Of a DNA stretch of 64,000 bases, positions 48,594-58,756 are shown in pieces. Location of the stretch: positions 2,542,001 to 2,606,000 of the forward strand of contig JBCAMK010000001.1 of the NCBI GenBank assembly GCA_038503065.1, read 5' to 3'. Source of the DNA: Paragyromitra xinjiangensis. Lineage: Eukaryota; Ascomycota; Pezizomycetes; Pezizales; Discinaceae. Positions within the stretch are counted from its first letter, which is position 1. Each line of letters opens with the position of its first letter. The position numbers and the translations under genes were made by a program. The notes under the pieces are model-generated. The model saw nothing but the letters and a program-made list of their open reading frames with translations. It did no database searches and was not told the DNA's origin.

Positions 48594-48818
48594 TCTCAGG
48601 GGGCGAAGTTTCGTCAAGCCCTTTGGTATCCCCAAAGGTGAGCAGTGCTACTTGAAAGAGGCTTCGCTACAATGATAATACAGTGTTTTCCACAGGCCTC
48701 ACGCAGGGTAAGAATCGAGGTAATTCTGGGGGGGTGACAGCGACAGCGACGACGATGTTTCTGAGGTAGAAACAGAGATGATATTTGGATAACAGTACAG
48801 TAAAAGTAAAGTAAGAAA
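48594..48818 (-). repeat. 3' LTR, distal part
   Basis: Matches 56408-56632 over 225 bp with a single A/G difference. It is cut off at 48818 by the non-LTR insertion. Confidence 0.95.
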
Positions 48819-50998
48819 TGAATGATAATTTATTTCGCATAGAAGCAACTTAATGCTTATCGCGCGCCAACCATACCGCCAATAATTAAAATACATGAAT
48901 GGGTTACTTCAGACCCGTGCGACATGAATCAATTCAAACATAAATATCGAGCGATAAGAAAAGGAAAAATAAATAAATGAATAAGTAAAACCTTAACCGA
49001 GGAACGATCGAAAGGAAAACTAAACCTCCATCGGGACTTCCTTCCCTTTGCCTTTATTGCTGATGGCGTGTTTGACCCTTGATGGACAATTTGGGTCGTC
49101 GGCTTTGTGACCAGGTCTGCCTGGGCAGTTGGCACATCGGATGGGTGGATGGGTACACGATGAACCTCCTTTACAAGAGGAACACTTGTGATTGCGGGTG
49201 AGATGGGGTTCTGCGCATACGGCGCATCGGCCGGTGTCGTGTTTGCACATGGTGGTAGCATGACCATAAGCGAAACATTTCCTGCATTGTGTGTCGGGTT
49301 GGAACGAAACATATGGTTGAACTTTGCAGTTCCGGTTGAACATGATGAAGCTCTTTACACCAAGGGTAGACATGTTGTAGGAGCCGTTGAACGATAGTAC
49401 CATGGAGGAATGTGCTTTTCCTTCACGAGACTGGGGAGAGGAAAGCCAGCGTGGGAGTTGAGCAAGGGTAAGGAACGGGTAAGCTACCTTGAGCTCAGAG
49501 GCCACAAGGTTGCCAGCTTCAGAGCCGTCGCCGACGGTAGTGGGGATACCGTGGACGATGAACTTCGACCAAACTTGATTAACATGGATAGAAGTGACCA
49601 AAATCCCTTCTTCCTGCAGGGCTTCTCCGATTTCCCTGGAGTAGGCATCTACTGCAGAGGCTGGAGTATCGAGTGGGGTTTCGAGAACGATGTTATTGCG
49701 GGGGGTGCGCCGTGCCATGATGACACTGGTGCCGGTGCTGTCTAGTACTTTGTTGACAACCGATTTGATCCTGTCGTCTGTAGGGGGGTTGGGAATGGGG
49801 CCCTCAACCTGGACCACCAGCTCGCGATTGACTCTGGTGTAGTCTGGCTTGATGAGGGGAGCGGGCTTGGGTCGGGGGGCAGGTTTGGGAGCTGGAGCTG
49901 GAGCAGCAGCTACTGCAGCCCAGTTGACTAGCGGTGGAGGAGGAGCATTGACTGTGGAAGCCAAGGCTGCGAGAGGAGTGGGGACAACTGGTGGTGGGGG
50001 TGGAGGAGAGGGACGATTGGCAAGTTTGAGAACTTGCGAACGAAGGTCGCGGGACTCGGCGTGGAGACGAGCGACTTCTCCTTGTAACTGCTTGATGGTG
50101 TTGAGGAGGGGAAAGGTAGCATGGTGCGAAGACCAGGCTTGAAAACTGGCCATGAGCCAAAGGTCATGGCTAGGGAAGGAGGCTTTACAGCCAGTGTAGT
50201 CGACGCTGGTGTTGAATCCTGTTCCAAAATCGGCGTCGACTGGCGGGCGGGGAGGTAGGTTGGTGTCCTGAGACTCCGGGAGGGGGGTTTGACTCCATGG
50301 AATGTTTCCAGAGTGCTGGGTGAAGGTGACTGGTGGAAGGGGAAGGGGGTTGAGTTGACTAGGTTGAGTTTCCTCAATGCCAGAGCTCATCTCGGTATCC
50401 TGTACGGGAACTGGGGTGGAGGGGCGTGAGGGGAAGGTTACTCCCCGATGATCAGGGTGGTTTGGGTTGGCCGGGCAGGTTGGAGTGGCTATGATCCAGT
50501 CTGGATCGTTGGTTAGGAACCAGCGACCGGGGAGATCTTGCCAGTTCCTGGGTTTACGGACAATAACTCCGTTGACCTTCAGGTCCGTGATTGCAGTGGG
50601 AGGAGGGGCGAGATGGTATGGTCTTGGAGCTGGGGTGTTGAGGCGGGATGAAGGGCCTGTGTACGGGATGGTGGTCTGGATGTGTTGTTGTGATGGGGTT
50701 TCTGATCTTCCAGACTGGCTGGAGGAGGCTCGCTTACCGCGAGGCATGATTTCGTCGAGGGTGTATTGATGAGCCAGTTTTGACGCCGACCGTATCAATA
50801 ATTGTTGGGCGTGTAGGGGAGAACGAGGGCTCTGTGAGGATACCCTTTAGGCGAAACGAAGTTGCGTTGGGGAAGCAAGGTCCAACGTGTCGTTGTGCGG
50901 GGTAGGCGTGAAGCCAAAGTTAAAGAACTATCGTGAAGAAGTGGAGAAATGTTGGCGTTGCTATTTCCTAATGGGGAAGTTCGCGTAGCGGGGAGAAG
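48819..50998 (-). mobile_element. non-LTR retrotransposon carrying only ORF1
   Basis: A 2180-bp insertion inside the 3' LTR, flanked by a 6-bp duplication AAGAAA (48813-48818 and 50999-51004). The two LTR pieces rejoin exactly on removing it and one duplicate. It has a roughly 250-bp 5' leader, one ORF with zinc knuckles, and about 200 bp of 3' untranslated DNA. No endonuclease or reverse transcriptase ORF is present. The 3' end lacks a long poly(A). It resembles a Tad1-like element that lost ORF2, or a non-autonomous derivative. Confidence 0.8.
49020..50747 (-). CDS. non-LTR element ORF1 (Gag-like, zinc knuckles)
   Basis: A 575-aa protein from the ATG at 50747 (MPRGKRASSSQSGRSETPS). The N-terminal third is Pro/Ser/Thr-rich and disordered-looking. 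A short heptad-like stretch follows (NTIKQLQGEVARLHAESRDL), suggesting oligomerisation, then a Pro/Ala-rich linker. A folded middle region has VVQVEGPIPNPP and NIVLETPLDT, in the position of the RNA-binding domain of such ORF1 proteins. The C-terminus has clustered Cys/His: CRKCFAYGHATTMC, CAVCAEPHLTRNHKC and further CxxC units, matching Tad1/I-type ORF1 zinc knuckles. It would coat the element RNA. The frame is intact with no stop, unlike gag and pol nearby. Confidence 0.8.
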   Translation of the reverse strand: MPRGKRASSSQSGRSETPSQQHIQTTIPYTGPSSRLNTPAPRPYHLAPPPTAITDLKVNGVIVRKPRNWQDLPGRWFLTNDPDWIIATPTCPANPNHPDHRGVTFPSRPSTPVPVQDTEMSSGIEETQPSQLNPLPLPPVTFTQHSGNIPWSQTPLPESQDTNLPPRPPVDADFGTGFNTSVDYTGCKASFPSHDLWLMASFQAWSSHHATFPLLNTIKQLQGEVARLHAESRDLRSQVLKLANRPSPPPPPPVVPTPLAALASTVNAPPPPLVNWAAVAAAPAPAPKPAPRPKPAPLIKPDYTRVNRELVVQVEGPIPNPPTDDRIKSVVNKVLDSTGTSVIMARRTPRNNIVLETPLDTPASAVDAYSREIGEALQEEGILVTSIHVNQVWSKFIVHGIPTTVGDGSEAGNLVASELKVAYPFLTLAQLPRWLSSPQSREGKAHSSMVLSFNGSYNMSTLGVKSFIMFNRNCKVQPYVSFQPDTQCRKCFAYGHATTMCKHDTGRCAVCAEPHLTRNHKCSSCKGGSSCTHPPIRCANCPGRPGHKADDPNCPSRVKHAISNKGKGKEVPMEV

Positions 50999-51004
50999 AA
51001 GAAA

Positions 51005-51200
51005 CGTTGCTTAAGGAAAGAAAGGAAAGAACAATCACAACCACGGAAATCCATCGCTTATATACCCAATCTTCCTCTTTCTATGACTCATCCGTGACTC
51101 AACCATTCGAAGCAACCCAACCGAATCACAAAGAAACACAACGAAATAATACAATAACTAATCCTTAACACCCCACATGTGCCTGACCTTATCCATGAAA
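51005..51200 (-). repeat. 3' LTR, proximal part
   Basis: Matches 56633-56828 over 196 bp without a difference seen. It carries the LTR TATA-like segment and adjoins the polypurine tract. Confidence 0.95.
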
Positions 51201-51204
51201 GTAG

Positions 51205-51215
51205 CCCCCTTCTTC
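51205..51215 (-). other. polypurine tract
   Basis: GAAGAAGGGGG on the element strand, 4 nt before the 3' LTR, is the expected plus-strand primer site. Confidence 0.7.
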
Positions 51216-51235
51216 AAGCGTGAGCTCCTGCGAAC

Positions 51236-54200
51236 CTAAGGTACCATATCATTAAATTTATCGGGATACCGTTGGTGAAAAATCTCCACAGCCTGTGTTT
51301 CTTGATGATCCTTTGCCGATTCCCAGGTAGGTTGAGCATAGCCCGTCCATTTGACCAAGTATTCCAGGTTTCCATATTGTATCCTCGAATCCAGGATTTC
51401 GTCAATATAGTATTCCTCATGATCATTGACTTGTACCGGAGGTGGTGGTGGAATTATCTGTCCTGGCAAGGGGTCTGTCGCGGTTGGCTTTATTAAGGAT
51501 ACGTGAAAGATGGAGTGATATTTGACTGAGGAGGGGAGGTCAATCTCATAAGCGTAGGGTGACACGACTCTTTTAACCGGGTATGGGCCCATCCATTTCC
51601 AGTCCAGTTTCTTTGAAGCCCGGGAAGTGCGTATGTTTTTGGTAGATACAAAAACTTGATCTCCGACTCGATATGCTGGGGCTGGGATTCGATGCCTGTT
51701 GGTGCTTGTTTCATAAACATCTTGGGCCGTCCGGATCTGTGTTCGTAGGAAGTTTCGAAGTTCTTCCATGCGTTGGGTGAAGTCCTTGGCGTCGTGAGCT
51801 TGTGGATCCCGGGATGTTGGCATTATCAAGGTGTTAAAGCGAGGGTGGTAACCGTAATTGGCAAAAAAAAGGTGTCACCTTTGTACTTGCTGATTCTTGA
51901 TTGTTTGCTGCGAACTCCGCGATTGGTAACCACTTAACCCAGTCTTCTTGCTGATAAGACACGTAACACCGGAGATACTGTTCCATTACTGCATTCAATC
52001 TCTCGGTTTGTCCGTCCGTTTCTGGGTGGAAGGAGGTTGACATCCTGGCCTTGATCTGTAGCCGTTGGCATAACTCTTTCCAAAACTTGGCGGTGAACTG
52101 TGTACCACGGTCGGAAGTGATATGAGAGGGTAAGCCATGGATTTTCCAGACATTCAGGAGGTACAAGTCGGCCACTTGTCGAGCATTCACAGTAGTGTTG
52201 CAAGGAATTAGGTGCCTCATTTTCGACAATCGGTCAACAATAACCATTATTGCGTCAAAGCCTTCCGATTCTGGTAACCCTGTCACAAAATCCATTGATA
52301 ATTCTTCCCAGGGTCTATTTGGAATAGGTAGGGGGCGTAGAACTCCTTGCGTGCCTTGCGTTGTTGGCTTTGCTCGTTGACAGACATGGCAGTTCCTAAT
52401 GTATCGGCCAATATACTCCCTCATCTTTGGCCAGTAGAAATCCCTAGATACCAATTCAAAGGTTTTTTCTCGTCCTGGATGTCCTGCTGCTGGTGCATTG
52501 TGATATTGTTGCAGGATTTCGAGACGAAGTGAATCAAAGTCGGGAACGAAGAAGCCTTGACGGTACTTGAGGAGCCCATTGCTGTTGGTGCATTCTGCCA
52601 GGGAAATTTCTTTCGATTGTCTATCTCCCTTTTCCAATGCTGTAAGGATCTTTTCCGGGAATGGGTCAGCTTTATATCCTTCTCTAAATAATGAAAGTAA
52701 GGTGGCGTCCAATTCAGCGGGTTCGTTTGATAAAGAACCCGTCAACAAACTTAGCTTGGAATCCAAATTTTCTTTCTTTAATACCACTTGACTCTGGTGT
52801 GCGAGTCTTTCATCCCCTTCTTCAGGGAGATCTCCTGATCTCCTGGTCAATGCGTCCGGTTTTCCTCCTTGTTTTCCTGGGCGATAAGTAATGACAAAAT
52901 TAAAACGTGAAAGATACTCGGCCCATCTGGCTTGTCGACGGTTCAATTGTTTGGTGGTCATAAAATACTCCAAGTTTTTATGGTCCGAAATAACCGAGAT
53001 GGGGTGCGCCGCTCCTTCCAGTTCCGGTCTCCATTCTTCAAAAGTGCGAATGATGGCAAGCAATTCTTTATCGTAGATTTCGTAATTGCACTCTGCTGGA
53101 GAGTGTTTTTTGGAAAAGAAGGCCACTGGGTGTAATACTCCGTTGTCATCATACTGAGAGAGAACGCCGGCAGACACATAATCGGAGGCATCTGTTTCCA
53201 CGAAGATTTTCTTATCGGGGTCAAAGTGCATCAGGATTGGAGCGGTGGTGAAGGCAAGTTTCAAGTCGTCGAATGCCTGCTGTGCTTTTGGAGACCATTC
53301 AAAAGGTGTATCCTTTTTTGTTAGCGCTGTGAGGGGTGACGAAAGCCGTGAAAACCCAAATATGAACCGTCGGTAAAAATTTGCAAACCCTAAGAAAGCT
53401 TGAACGTCTTTGACTGATTTTGGAATTCCCCATTCGCGTACCGCTTTCAATTTCTCCTCATCCATGCTGATACCGTCTGGTGAGAGAATTAATCCCAAGT
53501 ACTTTGTTGATTGGGTATGGAATTCGCATTTCTCAGGTTTAAGGAGAATCCCTTGTTGTTTTAGGGCCTGGAGAACCTTACGAACATGTTCCTTGTGTTC
53601 TTCCAAATTGTCGCTGTATATCAAGATGTCATCAAGATAGGCAGTACAAAAGATGTCCAGGTATTCGGTAAGACAATCATTAACAAAACGTTGGAAGGTG
53701 CCAGGTGCGTTGGTGAGTCCAAAGGGCATGACCTTGTATTCATAGAGGCCGTAACGGGTGCGGAATGCTGTTTTCCATTCTTCTCCCTCTGCCATCCGTA
53801 TTTGATTATACCCCATGCGGAGATCCAGCTTGGTGTACCATTTTGCCTTAGCCAAGCGGTTTAGGGTTTCTCGGATGAGAGGAGAAGTATATCGGTCTTT
53901 GATGGTGATGTTGTTTAATCCGTGGTAATCAACACACAGACGGAGAGATCCATCAGCCTTTTTCACGAAGAGGACCGGGGACCCAGCTGGTGATGAGCTG
54001 GCTTGGATGAACCCTTTTCCAAGGTTGTCTTCTATATATTCTTTTAATACTCGAAGTTCTTCGCGGGACATACCATATAATGGTCCAAAGGGGGGTTCTT
54101 TTCCATCGAGAAGTGGTATCTTGTGATCGTAGGGGCGACGTGGAGGGAGTCCGTTGGCTTTGGTTTCATCAAACATGTCCAAGAACTCGTGATATTCCAG

Positions 54201-54905
54201 GGGGATTCGTTTTTTCCATTCCTCCTTGATATTTTTTTTATCGAGGATCTTATTGATTTCGTTCAAAGAAATGGCATAAATTTGGGAAGTCCGTTTCCTA
54301 GCTAGCCGGCTAAAAGCTGCAGCTCCAATGAAATGAACCCTGAGTTTTTCTGGAAGTTGGATGCCATGAGTGATGACAGTGGGTGCCGTGGGGTTGCAAT
54401 GGGTACGGCAGCGGCTGGATCCAAAGGTTATTTTGTTGGCCGCAAATTGCAAAGAAATATCATGATGCTTCATCCAAGGGATTCCCAGGACCAGCGGGTA
54501 GTGACCGAGTTGTGTCACAAAGAAGGGGGCCTTTTCTTGGTGATCCTGAATATCCAGCCTGCAATGTACAAGGTGGGTGATGGCCCCTGAGGAAATGGGT
54601 CTTCCATCGATGACTTCTAGTTGACGGGGATTTTTGAGAGAAATAAGAGGGAAATTATGGTGACGCGCGAATTCTTCGTCCATGAATGCAAATCCTGAGG
54701 CTCCAGTGTCCAATAATGCGTGAGTTTGTATGGTTTTATTGTTACTCGAAAGGCTACATGAAATAACAAAATGATCCCCATCCAATTGATCCTCCACGCA
54801 TACATCAGATACCGAAAAACCCGAAATAGAAAATGCGGACAAAGGAGAAGAAAAAAAAGAAACCAGAGCAGGGTCACGAAGCGACTCTGGTTTTAAAAGT
54901 TTAAA
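51236..54905 (-). CDS. gypsy pol polyprotein with chromodomain, one frameshift
   Basis: Entered from gag by a -1 shift near 54899-54905; there is no ATG at the start of the frame. Numbering from a TTG at 54842: aspartic protease DTGAS at 45-49; reverse transcriptase about 250-420 with FVKKADGSLR and catalytic YLDD (402-405); RNase H about 545-660 with TDASD, E593 and D620; integrase zinc-binding H781..CHVC (818-821) and DDE residues D851, D911, E947. At 51863-51870 an eight-base homopolymer carries one extra base, after PFF, and the frame continues in another phase. That part holds the integrase C-terminus and a chromodomain (YYIDEILDSR ... YLVKWTGY), which in related elements binds modified histone tails and directs insertion. 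A second shift or repair would be needed for full-length Pol. Confidence 0.9.
54860..54905 (-). promoter_or_regulatory. predicted -1 ribosomal frameshift signal (gag to pol)
   Basis: On the element strand, the last gag codons read T TTA AAC TTT TAA, so the canonical slippery heptamer TTTAAAC (54905-54899) sits in the required phase, two codons before the gag stop at 54895-54893. After 5 nt, AAACCAGAG (54893-54885) pairs perfectly with CTCTGGTTT (54868-54860), a 9-bp hairpin with a 16-nt loop that could extend inside by GTC/GAC. A -1 slip enters an open frame continuous with the protease. Confidence 0.8.
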
Positions 54906-56184
54906 GACTGGGAGACGTCCGCAGCCGTGAAAGAAGGTAATGGGTCGATGGACCCGGAGGAAGAAGGAGCAGCAGGGGCAGTGTTGACCAAAGCTCCCCT
55001 CATTGCCGGTTTTTTTGGCGCGGAGGGGCAGTTGGCGTAGGAGTGGTTTTCACCTGCGCAGAACATACATTTTCCAGTGGACCGACGCCACTGTTTCTCG
55101 AGATCTGAAAGCTTTTTTCGTCCGTTAACCATGGTGAACCGTTGATCTGGTGCGGGGCGATCCATATTACTGGTTCTTCCAAAGGAAAGGTCCATGGGGG
55201 CCAGCCCTCCCGGGGTGTGGGAAGGGTGGGGGGTAAATGAGGCAGGAGCGGGGGCGACGAATTGTCCCATGTTGTTTCGGTTGGTGTTTTTCTTCTCACT
55301 GCAGCTACGGCCCTGATACGATTATCTAGCCGAAGGAGGAGCGAGGTGAAGGTGTTGAAGGTGGTAGGAGGATCTACTATAACAACCATTGCTTCCTTTA
55401 GTTCCTCCGAAATCCCATATTCCAGGGCGTCCATTTTCGCGGTTTCCCCATACTGAAGGCGTCCCATGATACGTTGGAAATCTGCCAGGTAGGCGGAGAA
55501 CTCCCTCTTTCCTTGTTTCAGTTGGTGGAGTTCCCTCCTCGCTGTTCCAGTTGGGTCAGGGTCGCCAAAGGCGGTTTCCAGGGCAGTAATGAGTTCGGCG
55601 GCGTTGGTCCAAGTGGTTGTCCCATTAGGGAGGACAGTGTGACGGACCTGTTCAAGAGCAGCCCCCTCCAAACGATTGATGGTATAGAGAATTTTATTAT
55701 TCTCGTTGGTAAAGCGGTCGTTGTTGACCGATAGCTTGGAGCGGAGCTGGAGAACAAAGCCGGGGAGTTTATCGCGAGATCCATCGAACTTTTCTGGGTC
55801 GGGCATTTTTTCTGACCGGTGTTGATTTACCAATGGGGGGGGTGGAGGTGGTGCTGGGGAGTGAGGACGTGATTCTCGTTGTGCTCCCAAGCGAGCTTGA
55901 TCCCTTTCCCTTCGTAAACGGTCGGTGGTTTGGTTGGCTTGTTGGAGGGTTGCATTGGCGTTGGCGAGCTGTATTTGGGTTGTGCCCAAAGTTTGTTCGG
56001 CGCCTTCACGGGCCTCATCGCTTGCTTCGATTTGTAGTTCGAGCCTATGGATGTAGGCGCGGGTATCTTGGTAAAGTCTAGCGATATCCGTGCTAGCCAG
56101 TTCGGTGAAGCGCTCTTGGGTTGGGAAATCCCAAGTTGCAGGTGTTTGGGCATCGGAGGGCGCGGGGTTAGGTACAGCCGACAT
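54893..56184 (-). CDS. gypsy gag, one frameshift
   Basis: Starts at ATG 56184 in a CCACCATG context, 223 nt after the 5' LTR. Residues about 45-100 are coiled-coil-like, followed by a Pro run. The capsid-like retrotransposon gag domain (about 125-300) includes PDPEKFDGSRDKLPGF and ALETAFGDPDP. Near 55287-55291, within a run of five identical bases, the frame must slip by -1; the continuation contains MDLSFGR and the zinc knuckle CMFCAGENHSYANC (C-x2-C-x4-H-x4-C), which binds the element RNA. The product ends at 54893. Without the slip, the original frame runs out of phase to 55000. The slip site does not fit a canonical heptamer in phase, so a lost base or an assembly error is likelier than recoding. 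Confidence 0.88.
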
Positions 56185-56396
56185 GGTGGAGATGTTTTTC
56201 TCAGGTGATTTTGGAAATGGTGGAGTGTGTCGAGTTGGTCCTTAGGTATTCTTGGTCCAACCAGTCGGGTACCACTAGCGTTGGTTCAGGGGTTTTTCGG
56301 GCAGTTGTGCAAGGGAAAAGGTGAAGGATGGATTGGTAAATCCGCGACGCGATGCTCATAGAGCGTGTGTTCTTATGGTGAGGGGTGTGGATGAGG

Positions 56397-56405
56397 AAGC
56401 AACGT
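56397..56405 (-). other. predicted self-priming primer-binding site
   Basis: ACGTTGCTT on the element strand, 2 nt inside the 5' LTR, is the exact complement of AAGCAACGT within the LTR (56640-56632). That word starts 52 nt after the TATATAA box. Tf1/sushi elements prime by folding the RNA 5' end onto such a site. I did not match it to a host tRNA 3' end. Confidence 0.6.
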
Positions 56406-56407
56406 AA

Positions 56408-56828
56408 TCTCAGGGGGCGAAGTTTCGTCAAGCCCTTTGGTATCCCCAAAGGTGAGCAGTGCTACTTGAAAGAGGCTTCGCTACAATGATAATACAGTGT
56501 TTTCCACAGGCCTCACGCAGGGTAAGAATCGAGGTAATTCTGGGGGGGTGACAGCGACAGCGACGACGATGTTTCTGAGGTAGAAACAGAGATGATATTT
56601 GGATAACAGTACAGTAGAAGTAAAGTAAGAAACGTTGCTTAAGGAAAGAAAGGAAAGAACAATCACAACCACGGAAATCCATCGCTTATATACCCAATCT
56701 TCCTCTTTCTATGACTCATCCGTGACTCAACCATTCGAAGCAACCCAACCGAATCACAAAGAAACACAACGAAATAATACAATAACTAATCCTTAACACC
56801 CCACATGTGCCTGACCTTATCCATGAAA
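56408..56828 (-). repeat. 5' LTR
   Basis: 421 bp, uninterrupted. It carries TATATAA (56692-56686) and probably the transcription start around 56640. It ends in CCCCCTGAGA on the element strand. Confidence 0.93.
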
Positions 56829-57038
56829 GCGCGGTAGCAATTAATTGAAGCATAATGCGCTGAATATCAACAACCACTGCTCCTAAATTAGCGAGACCTT
56901 GGATACATCTTCTCTGGTGTGGTATATTGTAGGGGTCAGTCTCGTTATCGGGAATTTGTAGGTTTTGTATAGGTACGCAGTATGTTTTTGCTAATAGTGT
57001 AGTATTTATTTGTAAGAATATATTTCCTCCTCCCGACC

Positions 57039-57338
57039 CTACTTAGATTGCTGCGGACATTTCCTCTTATTATGACCCTGAGTCCTACATACAGAGCAGG
57101 TTATTTGGCGCCGCGCTTTTGTAGGTAATTGGTTTAACCTGCCAGTGTTCTTCTTCTTCTTTTCAGGTCTTCCTACTTGGACTGTCGACCCTTCCAGCTC
57201 AACAAAGAATACATCCTTATTATTATCCTCCTCTTCATCTATTTCCTCCTCTACCTCTTCTTCTTCAGCTTTGGCTAGTGTTTCGTTTCGCTGCCAGTCT
57301 CCAATAATCAATTCTTCTGGCAAAAGACCTTTAAGCAT
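57039..57338 (-). pseudogene. transposase C-terminal fragment with CCHC knuckle
   Basis: About 100 codons: an acidic run (EEEEVEEEIDEEED), then GRPEKKKK and a terminal CSVCRTQGHNKRKC knuckle (C-x2-C-x4-H-x4-C) before the stop. A GRP-basic-CCHC tail is typical of Mutator-like (MULE) transposases, though other transposases have it too. No ATG-led N-terminus exists: the frame is cut off at 57336, exactly where another element's terminal sequence starts. A truncated remnant is likely. Confidence 0.45.
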
Positions 57339-57693
57339 CAGCAAAAAGCCGGGTCTGCGTCCGGTCGCGCCTAGAGCAGTAGGTGCACTGGGCGCACTGG
57401 GCTCGGATTTTTTTTAGGCACTGCGTTAGGCGCATCGTCTAGTATGGCGTACGTCTGGGCGCGCTGGGCGTGCTGGACGTAGGACCTGCCTCGTCCACGC
57501 CCAGGCGCAGGCCTGGAAAATCTGAGCCTGACATACTGGACGTACAGGCTCCCATGGGCGCGTTGGGCGGCATTGGGCGCATTAGGCGTACGATGTCACG
57601 CTGCTTGTCACGCTGCTTTGTATGGCACTAATAGTCTATTCCGCTCTATGTACATGTAGGACGCAATTCCACCCATTATCTTGCTTCCGCTCT

Positions 57694-58412
57694 GATCCAG
57701 CTGCCTCTGAATCAACTCCCAAGCAACCTCTCAAGCAACCTCCGAGTCAGCTGTCTGCCTGCCTCTGAATTGACTCCCGAATTGACTCCTGAATTGACTC
57801 CGAATCGGCTGTTTCTGAGCCTCCGAATCCTGCTGAATCCACTGCCGAATTGACTCCTAAATAGACTCCGAATCGGCTGTTTCTAAGCCTCCGAATCCTG
57901 CTGAATTGACTCCCGAATAGACTCCGAATCCCGTGCTTTCCTGCCTCCGAATAGGCTGTTTCCGAGCCTCCGAATCCACTGCCGAATTGACTCCTGAATT
58001 GACCCCGAATCGGCTATTTCTGAGCCTCCGAATCCTACCGAATTGACTCCCGAATAGACTCCGAATTGGCTGTTTCCGAGCCTCTGAATCGACTCCTGAA
58101 TTGATTGCTGAATAGGCTCCTGAATAGACTCCGAATCAGCTGTTTCTAAGCCTCTGAATCCTGCTGAATAGACTCCGAATCGACTCCCGAATAGGCTCCG
58201 AATTGACTGCGGAATAGGCTCCTGAATAGGCTCCCGAATAGACTCCGAATAGGCTCCCGAATAGACTCTGAATTGGCTGCTCAATAGACTCCGAATTGAC
58301 TCCCGAATTGACTCCCGAATTGACTCCGAATTGACTCCTGAATAGACTCCGAATCGGCTGTTTCTAAGCCTCCAAATTGACTCCTGAATTGACTCCGAAT
58401 CGACCGCTGAAT
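57694..58412. repeat. 11-12 bp minisatellite (GAATTGACTCC-like)
   Basis: Dozens of imperfect units of GAAT(T/A)GACTCC, interspersed with GGCTGTTTCTAAGCC words. Its minus-strand translation gives ESIQESIRES-type peptides, a by-product of the repeat. Confidence 0.85.
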
Positions 58413-58481
58413 TGACTTTATAGTATAGCATGTTAGCACAGTCGATTGACGGGTAAGAGGTGGGGATTGGAGAGGTGGGGC

Positions 58482-58545
58482 AAGCGGGAGGTGGAGAGGG
58501 GGGAGGTGGAGAGGGGGGAGGTGGAGAGGTGGGAGGCGAGCAGGA
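58482..58545. repeat. G-rich minisatellite
   Basis: About four units of GGGAGGTGGAGAGG. G-runs of this density could form quadruplex structures. Confidence 0.8.
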
Positions 58546-58756
58546 GCTGGGGTGTGTGGTTGATATAAGGGAATTGCTGGCGGAAGGCACATGTGAGGTC
58601 ATGATGAGCCTAGGAGGGTCGGGTAACCGAGGGTTAGGGTTTCGACTTGGCTGAATTTGCGGCCAGGAGACAGTATATGGGCGCATGGGCGTATGATAGA
58701 GCGGTTGGGGTGCGCAAGGGCGTATGTGGGCGCATGGGCGTATGGACGTGCTGGAG

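Larger units (their letters stand above)
48594..56828 (-). mobile_element. chromodomain Ty3/gypsy LTR retrotransposon
   Basis: A minus-strand element with 421-bp LTRs, gag, pol (protease, RT, RNase H, integrase, chromodomain), a primer-binding region and a polypurine tract. Without the 2.18-kb insertion in its 3' LTR it is about 6.05 kb. The LTRs differ at one base by my alignment, so the insertion is recent. Flanks GCACG (48589-48593) and GCGCG (56829-56833) may be a 5-bp target duplication with one transition. The LTR ends are not TG..CA. Domain content and inferred self-priming place it with fungal chromoviruses (Tf1/sushi group). Frameshifts in gag and pol suggest it is not autonomous as assembled. 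Confidence 0.92.

Noticed and set aside
49410..50769. Plus-strand frames opposite the non-LTR ORF1
   Set aside because: Shadows of a compositionally biased Pro/Ala-rich ORF1; the minus frame has zinc knuckles.
55286..55295. A second programmed -1 frameshift inside gag
   Set aside because: The five-base run is not in a canonical heptamer phase and lacks an obvious downstream stem; a lost base or read error explains it better.
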